Shown: one piece after another, positions 38,261 through 47,744 of the stretch | Layout: each line of letters starts with the position of its first letter | How positions within the stretch are numbered: the first letter of the stretch is position 1 | Source: Anaerolineales bacterium | GTDB taxonomy: Bacteria > Chloroflexota > Anaerolineae > Anaerolineales > UBA11579 | Reading direction: 5' to 3' | DNA: 53,521 nucleotides | Assembly (NCBI GenBank): GCA_016935415.1 | Contig: JAFGRA010000307.1 | Span: forward strand, 1-53,521 | Notes under the pieces: generated by a model | What the model was told of the DNA's origin: nothing | Database searches by the model: none | Seen by the model: only the letters and a program-made list of their open reading frames with translations | Program-made: the position numbers and the translations under genes

Positions 38261-40705
38261 ATGCGTTTCGGTTATTTCGATGATGAATTGCGGGAATACG
38301 TAATTAATCAACCGGATACACCACTGCCCTGGATCAATTATCTGGGGTGTGAAAATTATTTTGGAATCATCTCAAATACGGCTGGTGGCTATTCATTTTA
38401 CCGTGATGCCCGCCTGCGCCGCTTGACACGCTATCGCTATAATAACGTGCCTTTTGATGCTGGCGGTCGTTATCTTTATTTGCGGGATGATGACAATGGT
38501 TCCTTTTGGTCACCTACCTGGGCGCCGGTGAAAGCTAGTCTGGATGAATATAGTTGCCGCCACGGGATGGGTTACACGACCATCCATTCGGTCCAAAATC
38601 AGATCGAGGCAACCGCGCGTTATTTTGTGCCGTTGGGTGAAAATCTTGAAATCTGGGAACTAACCCTGACCAATCAGCGAGAAACCGCGGCAACAGTTTC
38701 AGTCTACTCTTGTGTTGAGTTTGCCTTATGGGATGCGTACGACGATATGACCAATTTTCAGCGCAACTTCAACACCGGAGAAGTGGAAGTCGAAGGCAAT
38801 GTGATTTACCACAAAACCGAATATCGAGAAAGGCGCGATCATTTCGCGTATTTTGCCTGTTCGGATGATATGATCGGGTTCGATACGCAGCGTGAAGATT
38901 TCCTGGGCGCGTACCGCGGTTGGGATAATCCCAAAGTGGTAGAGCAGGGATATTCGGAGGATTCGATTGCGCATGGCTGGTCGCCAATTGGCTCCCATCA
39001 TGTTGCCGTCTCGCTGGCGGCTGGAGAATCGCGTAAGGTCATCTTTGTGCTGGGCTATCAGGAAAACCCGAAAGATGAAAAATTCCAGGATGCAGCCCAC
39101 GAGGTTGTGAATAAGAAATCGGTTTACCCCGTGTTGGAGCGTTATCTTGACGCGGTGGAAGTCGAACAGGCATTTACGGCGCTGCGCAATTATTGGGATG
39201 ATCTCTTGCAAATCTTCCAGGTGGCTACTCCAGATGAACACACCAACCGCATGGTGAACGTCTGGACGGCTTATCAGACTATGGTGACCTTTAATCTGTC
39301 GCGCTCGGCTTCATTCTATGAATCCGGTGTGGGGCGGGGGATGGGCTTCCGTGACTCGAACCAGGACTTGCTGGGCGTTGTCCAGTTGATCCCGGAGCGC
39401 GCTCGCGAGCGTATCCTTGATCTTGCCGCGACCCAATTCGAGGATGGTGGTGCTTTCCATCAATACCAGCCGCTAACCAAGCGCGGCAACGACAACGTTG
39501 GCAGCAATTTTAACGACGACCCGTTGTGGATGGTGCTGAGCGTGAACGCCTATGTGAAAGAGACCGGCGATTATGGCATCCTGGATGAGATGGTGCCATT
39601 CCAGAATCAACCGGGCACCGAAGAGACTTTGTTTGAGCATCTGCGGCGCAGCTTACAATATACCCTCGACCGCATTGGGAAACATGGTTTGCCGTTGATC
39701 GGGCGCGCAGACTGGAACGACTGCCTTAACCTGAATACGTTCTCCGAAGAGCCGGGTGAATCTTTCCAGACGACTACTAATAAAGATGGCAAAAATGCCG
39801 AATCGGTGTTTATTGCCGGGTTGTTCGTTGCCGCCGCTAAAGAGATGGCTGGACTCCTTGATTATCTTGGAAAGAGCACCGACGCTGATTTCTATCGCGA
39901 AAAAGCAGAGAGCATGACCCAGGTTACCTTGAAGAATGGTTGGGATGGAAACTGGTTCCTGCGTGCTTACGACGACCTGGGTGACAAAGTTGGTTCGCAA
40001 ACTTGCGAAGAGGGCCAGATCTTTATTGAGCCGCAAGGTTACTGTGTGATGGCCGGGATTGGCCTGGACAATGGCTATGCTCAAAAAGCGCTAGATTCGG
40101 TGGCGGAACGCTTGGCAACCAAGCACGGCATCGTACTGAACCAGCCAGCTTATACACGATACTATCTGAATCTGGGCGAAATCTCTTCTTATCCGCCGGG
40201 TTATAAAGAGAATGCTGGTATTTTCTGCCATTCAAACCCATGGATCGTGATCGCTGAAACGCTGGTAGGAAACGGTGATCGGGCTTTTGAGTATTACAGT
40301 AATAACAACCCTTCCAAGCGCGAGGCCATTAGTGAAATCCACCGCTGCGAGCCATACGTGTATGCCCAGATGATCGCCGGAAAAGATGCTCCGACTCATG
40401 GTGAGGCCAAGAATTCCTGGCTGACCGGAACGGCGGCCTGGAATTATGTGGCAATCACGCAATGGATATTGGGTGTCCGGTCTACACATCAGGGGTTACA
40501 GGTAGCGCCTGTGCTGCCAAGCGATTGGCAAAGTTTTGAAGCTGTCCGCAAACACCGCGGCGTGATCTACGAGATCAAGGTGGATCGCCAAGGGGATGGT
40601 AATCAAGTCAGCCTGGAAGTAGATGGGAAAGCAATTGAAGGCAGCGTGGTCCCATTGCCGGAAGCGGGCGTAACTAAGGTTCAGGTGCGGGTGAACTTGA
40701 AGTAA
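38261..40705 (+). CDS. GH94 glycoside phosphorylase, cellobiose phosphorylase-like
   Basis: MRFGYFDDELREYVINQPDTPLPWINYLGCENYFGIISNTAGGYSFYRDARLRRLTRYRYNNVPFDAGGRYLYLRDDD; GMGFRDSNQDLLG. Confidence 0.93.
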   Translation: MRFGYFDDELREYVINQPDTPLPWINYLGCENYFGIISNTAGGYSFYRDARLRRLTRYRYNNVPFDAGGRYLYLRDDDNGSFWSPTWAPVKASLDEYSCRHGMGYTTIHSVQNQIEATARYFVPLGENLEIWELTLTNQRETAATVSVYSCVEFALWDAYDDMTNFQRNFNTGEVEVEGNVIYHKTEYRERRDHFAYFACSDDMIGFDTQREDFLGAYRGWDNPKVVEQGYSEDSIAHGWSPIGSHHVAVSLAAGESRKVIFVLGYQENPKDEKFQDAAHEVVNKKSVYPVLERYLDAVEVEQAFTALRNYWDDLLQIFQVATPDEHTNRMVNVWTAYQTMVTFNLSRSASFYESGVGRGMGFRDSNQDLLGVVQLIPERARERILDLAATQFEDGGAFHQYQPLTKRGNDNVGSNFNDDPLWMVLSVNAYVKETGDYGILDEMVPFQNQPGTEETLFEHLRRSLQYTLDRIGKHGLPLIGRADWNDCLNLNTFSEEPGESFQTTTNKDGKNAESVFIAGLFVAAAKEMAGLLDYLGKSTDADFYREKAESMTQVTLKNGWDGNWFLRAYDDLGDKVGSQTCEEGQIFIEPQGYCVMAGIGLDNGYAQKALDSVAERLATKHGIVLNQPAYTRYYLNLGEISSYPPGYKENAGIFCHSNPWIVIAETLVGNGDRAFEYYSNNNPSKREAISEIHRCEPYVYAQMIAGKDAPTHGEAKNSWLTGTAAWNYVAITQWILGVRSTHQGLQVAPVLPSDWQSFEAVRKHRGVIYEIKVDRQGDGNQVSLEVDGKAIEGSVVPLPEAGVTKVQVRVNLK

Positions 40706-40756
40706 ACTCTCGATACTGGAACTTGAAACGAAATAACCACACAGTATAATTGGATA

Positions 40757-40797
40757 GAGTGACCGGGCGGCATTGGCCGCTCGATCATTTTAAATGA
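40757..40797 (+). terminator. Probable intrinsic terminator after GH94 gene
   Basis: GGGCGGC-attg-GCCGCTC stem followed by ATTTTAAA. Confidence 0.5.
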
Positions 40798-41052
40798 CAA
40801 AACACCACTAGAGGAGGGGGCATAACCCAACCGGGGACGGATGTCTGGATAGCCGGAATTTTCTATACTGGAACTGGCCTAAGATTGAGTTCAGGGTTCT
40901 TGTAACCCATCTAAACATCTTTACGATGACAACTGAAAATTGATCCGCCTAACCGGTGTCGATTTGTCGTTCACATGAAGGAGGTGCCGCGCCGAAAATA
41001 CACCTTATCTATTTTGATTCCTAATTAACAAAATTCACTTAAGGAGAAGAAT

Positions 41053-42873
41053 GTGAACAAGAAAATTAGTCTAGTCTTTGCGTTAATTATGATTTTAAGC
41101 CTGGTGCTCTCGGCCTGTGCAGCGCCGGAACCCGAGACCATCATTGAGACGGTAGTGGTTGAGCGGGGAAGTGAGACCGTGATTGAAACCGTTGTTGTCG
41201 AAGTTCCTCAGGAAGAAGATATGGGGGAAATGGATCAGCCGGTGACTTACGACGGCTATTCGACTACGGATATCCCCACGCTCGACCCGCAGGTTGGAGA
41301 GGATAAGGTCTCGATCGACTATATTGAGAACCTGTTCGTGCAATTGACCAATTACGATTTGGTTACCAATGAAATTGTGCCGGAAGCTGCTACCAATTGG
41401 TCGGTAAGCGAAGATGGCCTGGTTTGGACGTTTAATTTGCGTACCGACATTCCCTGGGTTTACCATGTGCCTGGCGGAGGGACAACCCAAGACGTAGACG
41501 TTGATGGTAATCTGCTTTTCGTTAACGCAGGCGATTTTGAATATGGTATCAAGCGCGCTTGTGATCCGAATATTGGCTCTGCCTATTCTGCGATCATTGC
41601 GCCGCTCATCAAGGGCTGTAATGATGTGTTGAATTATGAAGATCCGGCGAATGTTCCCCCAGAGATGTATGATGCGATTGGGGTCAGCGCGCAAGCGGAT
41701 GATACCCTGGTCGTGGAACTTGAATTCCCGGCCGGATATTTCCTGTCCATGACCCCGATGTGGACGCTGGCGGCAGTGCCGCAGTGGGTAATTGAAGAGC
41801 ATGGCGAGCAATGGGTCGAGGCTGGTTTTGTGGTGACCAGCGGGCGATATGTGCTTGACGAATGGGTGCATGGTGTTCGCCGCCGTATTGTTCGTAATCC
41901 TTTGATGCCTGCCGATATGATTGGCAGCGGCAATATCGAAGCATACGATGTTAATGTTGTTCCAGATACGAGCACCGGTTATGCATTGTGGTTGAATAAT
42001 GAAGTTGATGTGGCCGGGATCCCGGATGCCGAATTGCAAGCCCATCTCGAGCAATTCCCGGATGAGACCGTTCAAATTGCTAATCTGACGGTGTATTACA
42101 TCGGTTTTCGCATGACCAAGCCGCCGTTCGATGACGCGCGCGTGCGCCGGGCGTTCAGCGCTGCTTTCGACCGCGAAACCTATGTCGATGTCATCAACCA
42201 GGGACAAGGTTTGCCGATGAAGCACTTTGCCCCTCCAGGGATTTTTGGCGCACCGCCGATTGATGAAGTGGGGGTAGGCTTCGACCCTGAATTTGCTGCT
42301 GCGCAGTTGGCCGAAGCGGGATATCCAAACTGTGAAGGTTTCCCCACGGTTACGCTCTTGGGATATTCCGGGCAGAATACATTGAATGAGATCGAATATG
42401 CGCAGGGGCAGTGGTCTGAAAACCTGGGTTGTGATCCGGAGAAGATCATCATCGAGCAGCAATCATTCGCCGAACTGCTGGATTCGACCTCTGTGGATAC
42501 CCCGGATGAAGATGCCCCACATATGTGGACACTGGGTTGGGGACCGGACTATGCCGATGAAAATAACTGGGTCGGTGATGTGTTGTGGTGTGAGGGCGAT
42601 GTGCGCTTCAAGCGCACCTGCAACGACATCGACGATCTGATCGAGCAAGCCCGCATCGAATCTGATCCGGCAGTACGGGCTGACCTATATTACCAGATCG
42701 AAGAGATGTTCTTCGGCGCAGAAGGCGAGTTCCCCTTCATGCCCACCGATTTGAATATCAACTATGCTGCTGAACATACCTGGGTCGAACGCATTGTGGC
42801 CTTGTTTGGTGGGGAACAATGGTACAACTGGTCGATAGATTGGGAGGCTAAACTGGCCGCTCTTGGTGAGTGA
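41053..42873 (+). CDS. ABC transporter family-5 substrate-binding lipoprotein (paralog 1)
   Basis: Lipobox LVLSAC; SBP_bac_5 architecture (GYSTTDIPTLDPQ, WTFNLRTDIPW, GPDYADENNWVGDVL). Confidence 0.93.
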   Translation: MNKKISLVFALIMILSLVLSACAAPEPETIIETVVVERGSETVIETVVVEVPQEEDMGEMDQPVTYDGYSTTDIPTLDPQVGEDKVSIDYIENLFVQLTNYDLVTNEIVPEAATNWSVSEDGLVWTFNLRTDIPWVYHVPGGGTTQDVDVDGNLLFVNAGDFEYGIKRACDPNIGSAYSAIIAPLIKGCNDVLNYEDPANVPPEMYDAIGVSAQADDTLVVELEFPAGYFLSMTPMWTLAAVPQWVIEEHGEQWVEAGFVVTSGRYVLDEWVHGVRRRIVRNPLMPADMIGSGNIEAYDVNVVPDTSTGYALWLNNEVDVAGIPDAELQAHLEQFPDETVQIANLTVYYIGFRMTKPPFDDARVRRAFSAAFDRETYVDVINQGQGLPMKHFAPPGIFGAPPIDEVGVGFDPEFAAAQLAEAGYPNCEGFPTVTLLGYSGQNTLNEIEYAQGQWSENLGCDPEKIIIEQQSFAELLDSTSVDTPDEDAPHMWTLGWGPDYADENNWVGDVLWCEGDVRFKRTCNDIDDLIEQARIESDPAVRADLYYQIEEMFFGAEGEFPFMPTDLNINYAAEHTWVERIVALFGGEQWYNWSIDWEAKLAALGE

Positions 42874-42887
42874 ACCAGACATGCCAA

Positions 42888-42918
42888 GATTGGGGGCAGC
42901 CCCTGACTGCCCCCAATC
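42888..42918 (+). terminator. Intrinsic terminator 1 of tandem pair
   Basis: GATTGGGGGCAG-cccctga-CTGCCCCCAATC, 12-bp stem. Confidence 0.85.
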
Positions 42919-42940
42919 GCTTTGGTCCGTAATCTTTTAG

Positions 42941-42976
42941 CATTGCCGGAAGCGAATCTCCGGCAGTGTTTTGTTT
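42941..42976 (+). terminator. Intrinsic terminator 2 of tandem pair
   Basis: CATTGCCGGA-agcgaatc-TCCGGCAGTG-TTTTGTTT. Confidence 0.75.
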
Positions 42977-43323
42977 AATGTGAAAAAATACTCCGTTTAT
43001 TGTCCTATGACAGGCTGGCGTGTGGATAGAAAACAATACTGTGGTAGGGGGTATGTCTATTCTGTGGGGTGGTGTTTTATCTGAGTTGATTATTTATACT
43101 CAAATTGTAATCAGGGAAATTGGGTCTTATATCTATTAAGTGAAGATGTAGACCCAAATGATTTCATTAGATCCGAGTGAATATAAACGGCCTTTTGGGC
43201 CAATTAGGTATTTGCTTGGATGTGATCACGCTCAGAATGGAGGTGTACCAATCGAAAAAACAGAAAATTTAATAGACTCATGCGTCGAAATTTTAAAAAC
43301 TTTACAAACGTAAGGAGAAGAAC

Positions 43324-45144
43324 GTGAAGAGAAAAGGTATTCCGCTTTTAATTGTCCTGGTAATGATTGGTAGTGTCATTCTTTCTGCATGCCAGGCAGA
43401 ACCAGAAACTGTTGTTGTTACCCAAGTTGTCGAGGTTGAAGGTGAACCCGTTGTTATCACTCAGGTTGTCGAAGTTCCTCAGGAGGAAGATATGGAGGAA
43501 ATGGAACAGCCGGTGACGATGGATGCGTTTTCTACGACGGACATCCCGACCCTTGACCCACAGGTTGGTGAGGACGCGGTTTCGATCAACTATATCGAGA
43601 ACCTCTTCGTGCATTTAACCAATTACGATCTGGTGACCAGCGAGGTTGTTCCTGAAGCTGCCACGGAATGGTCGGTAAGTGAGAATGGCTTGACCTGGAC
43701 CTTTACCCTGCGCACGGATATCCCCTGGGTGTATCATGTGCCCGGTGGTGAGACCACGCAGGTTGTTGACGAAGAAGGTAACCCCCGCTTCGTAACTGCG
43801 CATGATTTCGAGTACGGTATCAAGCGCGCTTGTGATCCTAACATTGGTTCATACTACAGCACGGTTGTTGCTCCGGTTATCAAAGGCTGCAGCGATGTTT
43901 TGGGCTACGAAGATCCCGCCAATATCCCCGCCGAGTTGGTGGATGCGATCGGTGTGTCGGCAACAGCTGATGACACGCTGGTAATCGAGCTTGAATTCCC
44001 TGCCGGTTACTTCCTCTCCATGACTCCGATGTGGACGTTGGCTGCCAGCCCGCAATGGGCTATCGAAGAAATTGGCGAGCAGTGGATTGAAGCTGGCTAC
44101 ATTGTGACCAATGGCCGTTACGTGTTGGATGAGTGGGTACATGGCGTGCGTCGTAAGATCATGCGCAACCCGCTTATGCCTGCCGATATGGCCGGCGATG
44201 GTAATATCGAGGTCATGGTTGCCAATGTCGTCCCGGATGCAAGCACTGGTTACGCGCTGTGGCTGAACGGCGAGGTGGACTTCATCGACTTGATCCCGGA
44301 TGCAGAAGTTGAAGCGCATTTGGCACAATTCCCTGATGAAACCATCCAGATTGCCGACCTGGCTGTTTTCTATATCGCTTTCCGTATGACCAAGCCGCCG
44401 TTCGACGACGTGCACGTACGTCGGGCGTTTGGGGCTGCTTTCGATCGTGAGACCTATGTCAACGAAGTGATCCTTGGGCAAGGTGTTCCGATGAAACACT
44501 TTGCGCCTCCTGGAATCTTCGGCGCTCCGCCGATCGACGAAGTTGGTGTTGGCTATGATCCTGAATTCGCAGCGGCTGAACTGGCGGAAGCCGGTTACCC
44601 GAATTGCGAAGGTTTCCCGCAGGTTACTATCCTGGGTTACAGCGGCCAGCGCACGTTAAGCTGGATCGAATACGCTCAGGGCCAGTGGGAACAAAATCTG
44701 GGTTGCTCGGCTGATACGATCGTGATCGAGCAGCAGACCTTTGCCGAACTTTTGGCCTCGACCGCACAAGACCAGCCAGACGAAACCGTGCCGCATATGT
44801 GGACGCTCGCCTGGGGCCCGGACTACGCTGACGAGAACAACTGGGTCGGTGACGTGTTATGGTGCGAGAGTGAAAACCGCTCCAAGCGCTCCTGCAATGA
44901 GATCGATGATCTGATCCTGCAAGCTCGCGAGGAGCCAGATCAGGCTGTCCGTGCAGAACTGTACCGCCAGGTCGAGGAAGACTTCTTCGGTCCAGAAGGT
45001 GAATATCCGTTCTTCCCGGTCTATCTGCGCATTCAGTATGCGGCGAACCAAACCTGGTTGTCACGCATTCCTGCCTTGTTTGGTGGTCAACAATGGTACA
45101 ACTGGGATATCGATTGGGAAGCCAAGCAAGCCGGCTTGCAGTAG
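43324..45144 (+). CDS. ABC transporter family-5 substrate-binding lipoprotein (paralog 2)
   Basis: Lipobox VILSAC; same length (606 aa) and alignable throughout with 41053-42873. Confidence 0.93.
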   Translation: MKRKGIPLLIVLVMIGSVILSACQAEPETVVVTQVVEVEGEPVVITQVVEVPQEEDMEEMEQPVTMDAFSTTDIPTLDPQVGEDAVSINYIENLFVHLTNYDLVTSEVVPEAATEWSVSENGLTWTFTLRTDIPWVYHVPGGETTQVVDEEGNPRFVTAHDFEYGIKRACDPNIGSYYSTVVAPVIKGCSDVLGYEDPANIPAELVDAIGVSATADDTLVIELEFPAGYFLSMTPMWTLAASPQWAIEEIGEQWIEAGYIVTNGRYVLDEWVHGVRRKIMRNPLMPADMAGDGNIEVMVANVVPDASTGYALWLNGEVDFIDLIPDAEVEAHLAQFPDETIQIADLAVFYIAFRMTKPPFDDVHVRRAFGAAFDRETYVNEVILGQGVPMKHFAPPGIFGAPPIDEVGVGYDPEFAAAELAEAGYPNCEGFPQVTILGYSGQRTLSWIEYAQGQWEQNLGCSADTIVIEQQTFAELLASTAQDQPDETVPHMWTLAWGPDYADENNWVGDVLWCESENRSKRSCNEIDDLILQAREEPDQAVRAELYRQVEEDFFGPEGEYPFFPVYLRIQYAANQTWLSRIPALFGGQQWYNWDIDWEAKQAGLQ

Positions 45145-45168
45145 AAATCCACAGGTAATTAGTTTTAT

Positions 45169-45202
45169 ATTAGGGTGCGGCAGATGCTGCACCCTAATTT
45201 TT
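45169..45202 (+). terminator. Intrinsic terminator
   Basis: ATTAGGGTGC-ggcagatgct-GCACCCTAAT-TTTT. Confidence 0.88.
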
Positions 45203-45278
45203 CTTATCACATATTATCAATCCTGTCAGGAGAATTTGGCGATTTCGGACGAGTTATTAATCCAAATTACCCTGTCAG

Positions 45279-46841
45279 GTGTATATAAAATATGAAGGTG
45301 TCTTACTGATCAAAGAAAAACGAGTTGAAAATAATGTTATGGCCTGGTTAGCTGACCGAAAAATCATTCCCGTACACCAACTGCGCTGGAAGCTCACCCT
45401 GAGTTATACCGCAGTCACGGTGGGTGTGTTGCTGGTGATAGAACTGATCGTGATCGCTGGTGTGTTTGCCTACTTTATTTCCAACGCCAGGTTGTCGCCG
45501 GAAGGCGTGCTCCAGGAATTGAACAGCGGCTGGGTGCCGCTTGCCCAGCCTTACCTTTCCGAAGACCCGCCGGATATTGAAGGGTTGCAAAATTTCCTGC
45601 AGCAGTTCTTAGGCTCCCAGGTGGATACCGACCCGCTGGTGATCACCGGAAGTTTAGAACTGGAATTGAAAAGTTATAACTTCTTGAGTGTGATTTTCGT
45701 CGATGCTGAAGGGAATCCAGTTGGCGCAATCCCGCATGATATTCTTGAGGGTTCTGACGAAACATCATTGTTTGGGCTGGAAGCTGTGGCGGGATTGGAA
45801 GGTCATTTGCAATTGGCCCTGGAAGGTGAACGCGATAGCTCTCAGTTGTATTCCGTCCAGGAACCGGATAATCGCGTGGTTGGTGCGATCCCAATTTATC
45901 ACGAAAACGATGCCTCAAAAGTGGTGGGTGCGCTGGTGTTTACGACCAAGTCGATTCCCTGGGGGCTGCTGCCGATCAAGGAGATCATTCGCCAATTCGG
46001 GTATAGCTTTTTGATCATTACGCTGGCCGTTGGTTTGTTGGGTACGGCTTTTGGTTCGCTCACGGCCAGGAGTCTGGTGAAACGCTTGCATAATTTGTCC
46101 GATTCTGCGCGCGCCTGGAGCCAGGGCGATTTCTCGATTTCGGTAGATGATGCAGCGGAGGATGAATTGGGCCTTTTGGCCCAGGATTTGAACAGTATGG
46201 CTGGCCAGTTGGAAGACTTGCTCAATAAGCGCGAGGAAATGTCCATAATCGAGGAGCGCAGCCGCCTGGCGCGTGACCTGCATGACAGCGTCAAGCAGCA
46301 AGCTTTCGCAGCGTCGGCTCAACTTGGGGCTGCAATTGCGCGCCTGAAAAATGATCCGACCTCCGCAGAGACGCATGTGGTCGAAGCCGAACGTTTGGTG
46401 TATGAAGTGCGCCAGGAACTGACTGATTTGATCCGTGAACTGCATCCGGTGGCCTTGAAGGACAGTAGCTTAGCCCCGGCGATTCGGGAATATGCCGGCG
46501 ACTGGGCGGCACAAAAAGATATTGAAATCGATGTGCAGGTGAAAGGGGAACGGCCGTTGTCGGTCGAGATCGAACAAGCCTTGTTCAGGATTGCCCAGGA
46601 AGCACTCGCTAATATTGCCCGGCACAGCGAGGCGAAGCGGGTAGGTATTTGCTTGTACTATCAAAAAAGTGAAGTATTGCTGAAAATAGAGGATGATGGC
46701 ATTGGCTTCGAACCGCTTTCAGCCAACGGCGGCTTGGGCCTGCGTTCGATGCGAGAGCGCTGTGAATTGTTAGGCGGCAACATAACTATCGAAAGTGCAC
46801 CTGGGAACGGTACCTGTATCCAGGCGCGTTGTGTAATCTAG
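45279..46841 (+). CDS. NarL/LiaS-type sensor histidine kinase (likely start at Met 45339)
   Basis: TM - extracytoplasmic domain - TM - HAMP; RSRLARDLHDSVKQQAFA HisKA_3; GLGLRSMRERCELLGG HATPase. Confidence 0.95.
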   Translation: MYIKYEGVLLIKEKRVENNVMAWLADRKIIPVHQLRWKLTLSYTAVTVGVLLVIELIVIAGVFAYFISNARLSPEGVLQELNSGWVPLAQPYLSEDPPDIEGLQNFLQQFLGSQVDTDPLVITGSLELELKSYNFLSVIFVDAEGNPVGAIPHDILEGSDETSLFGLEAVAGLEGHLQLALEGERDSSQLYSVQEPDNRVVGAIPIYHENDASKVVGALVFTTKSIPWGLLPIKEIIRQFGYSFLIITLAVGLLGTAFGSLTARSLVKRLHNLSDSARAWSQGDFSISVDDAAEDELGLLAQDLNSMAGQLEDLLNKREEMSIIEERSRLARDLHDSVKQQAFAASAQLGAAIARLKNDPTSAETHVVEAERLVYEVRQELTDLIRELHPVALKDSSLAPAIREYAGDWAAQKDIEIDVQVKGERPLSVEIEQALFRIAQEALANIARHSEAKRVGICLYYQKSEVLLKIEDDGIGFEPLSANGGLGLRSMRERCELLGGNITIESAPGNGTCIQARCVI

Positions 46842-46850
46842 GATATAAAA

Positions 46851-47504
46851 ATGAATGACCCAATTAGTGTATTGATCGTTGATGACCATGAAGTTGTGCG
46901 CCAGGGGGTGCGTGCTTATCTGGATGCGCAGGCTGATTTCGACGTGATCGCCGAAGCTTCAACCGGGAGGAAGGCTGTAGAGATCAGCGCTGAGCATGTC
47001 CCGGACGTGGTGCTCATGGATTTAGTGATGAGTGAGATGGACGGTGTCGAAGCAACGCGGCAGGTAAAAAGTGTCAGCCCGCGTTCACAGATCGTTGTAT
47101 TAACTTCTTATCATCAGGATGAGTATATTTTCCCGGCGTTACAAGCCGGGGCAATTTCTTACATTATCAAAGATGTGAAGATGGATGAGTTGGCGGCTGC
47201 TATCCGGCGGGCGGCGAGTGGAGAAGCCACGCTGCACCCGCGCATTGCCAGCCGAGTGATTCAGGAACTGCAAAACACCAACCACGAGAGCCGCAATCCC
47301 TACACCACGCTCACTGAGCGGGAGTTGGATGTCTTGAAATTGATCGCACAGGGCATGCCGAACAGCCAGATCGCCAGCGAATTGGTAATCAGCGAAAATA
47401 CCGTGAAGGGGCATGTGAGCAATATCCTCAGTAAGTTGCAATTGGCAGACCGCACCCAGGCGGCGGTATACGCCTGGCAGAGCGGGATCGTGAGAAGAGA
47501 GTAA
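46851..47504 (+). CDS. NarL/LuxR-family response regulator
   Basis: VLIVDDHEVVRQGVRAYL, VVLMDLVMSEMDG, LTERELDVLKLIAQGMPNSQIASELVISENTVKGHVSNILSKL. Confidence 0.97.
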   Translation: MNDPISVLIVDDHEVVRQGVRAYLDAQADFDVIAEASTGRKAVEISAEHVPDVVLMDLVMSEMDGVEATRQVKSVSPRSQIVVLTSYHQDEYIFPALQAGAISYIIKDVKMDELAAAIRRAASGEATLHPRIASRVIQELQNTNHESRNPYTTLTERELDVLKLIAQGMPNSQIASELVISENTVKGHVSNILSKLQLADRTQAAVYAWQSGIVRRE

Positions 47505-47547
47505 GTTGAAAGCGTACTGCGTATAGTCACATATTCGAGTTGTAGAC

Positions 47548-47568
47548 TGCAAGATGCAGGATGCAAGA
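47548..47568. repeat. Three tandem 7-bp units TGCARGA
   Basis: TGCAAGA TGCAGGA TGCAAGA. Confidence 0.8.
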
Positions 47569-47717
47569 AGGTAAATTATAAGTTAGAAATTACAAATAAC
47601 GAAGAGTGTACATCTCTTGCTTATGCTGAGAGTTGATTATTGAAAGTTACATTCTTTTTATAGTCGAAATTCGTAATGGGGAGAAATATGTGGTAGGGTG
47701 ACGGTTCGATGTGGACC

Positions 47718-47737
47718 GTATATCATATATGATATAC
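47718..47737. promoter_or_regulatory. Perfect 20-bp palindrome, probable GntR-family operator
   Basis: GTATATCATATATGATATAC, ends 7 bp before the GTG start at 47745. Confidence 0.8.
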
Positions 47738-47744
47738 TTCGCTT

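Noticed and set aside
41095-42462. 455-aa minus-strand ORF
   Set aside because: Fully antisense to the solute-binding protein gene 41053-42873; composition is low-quality shadow translation with no family motif.
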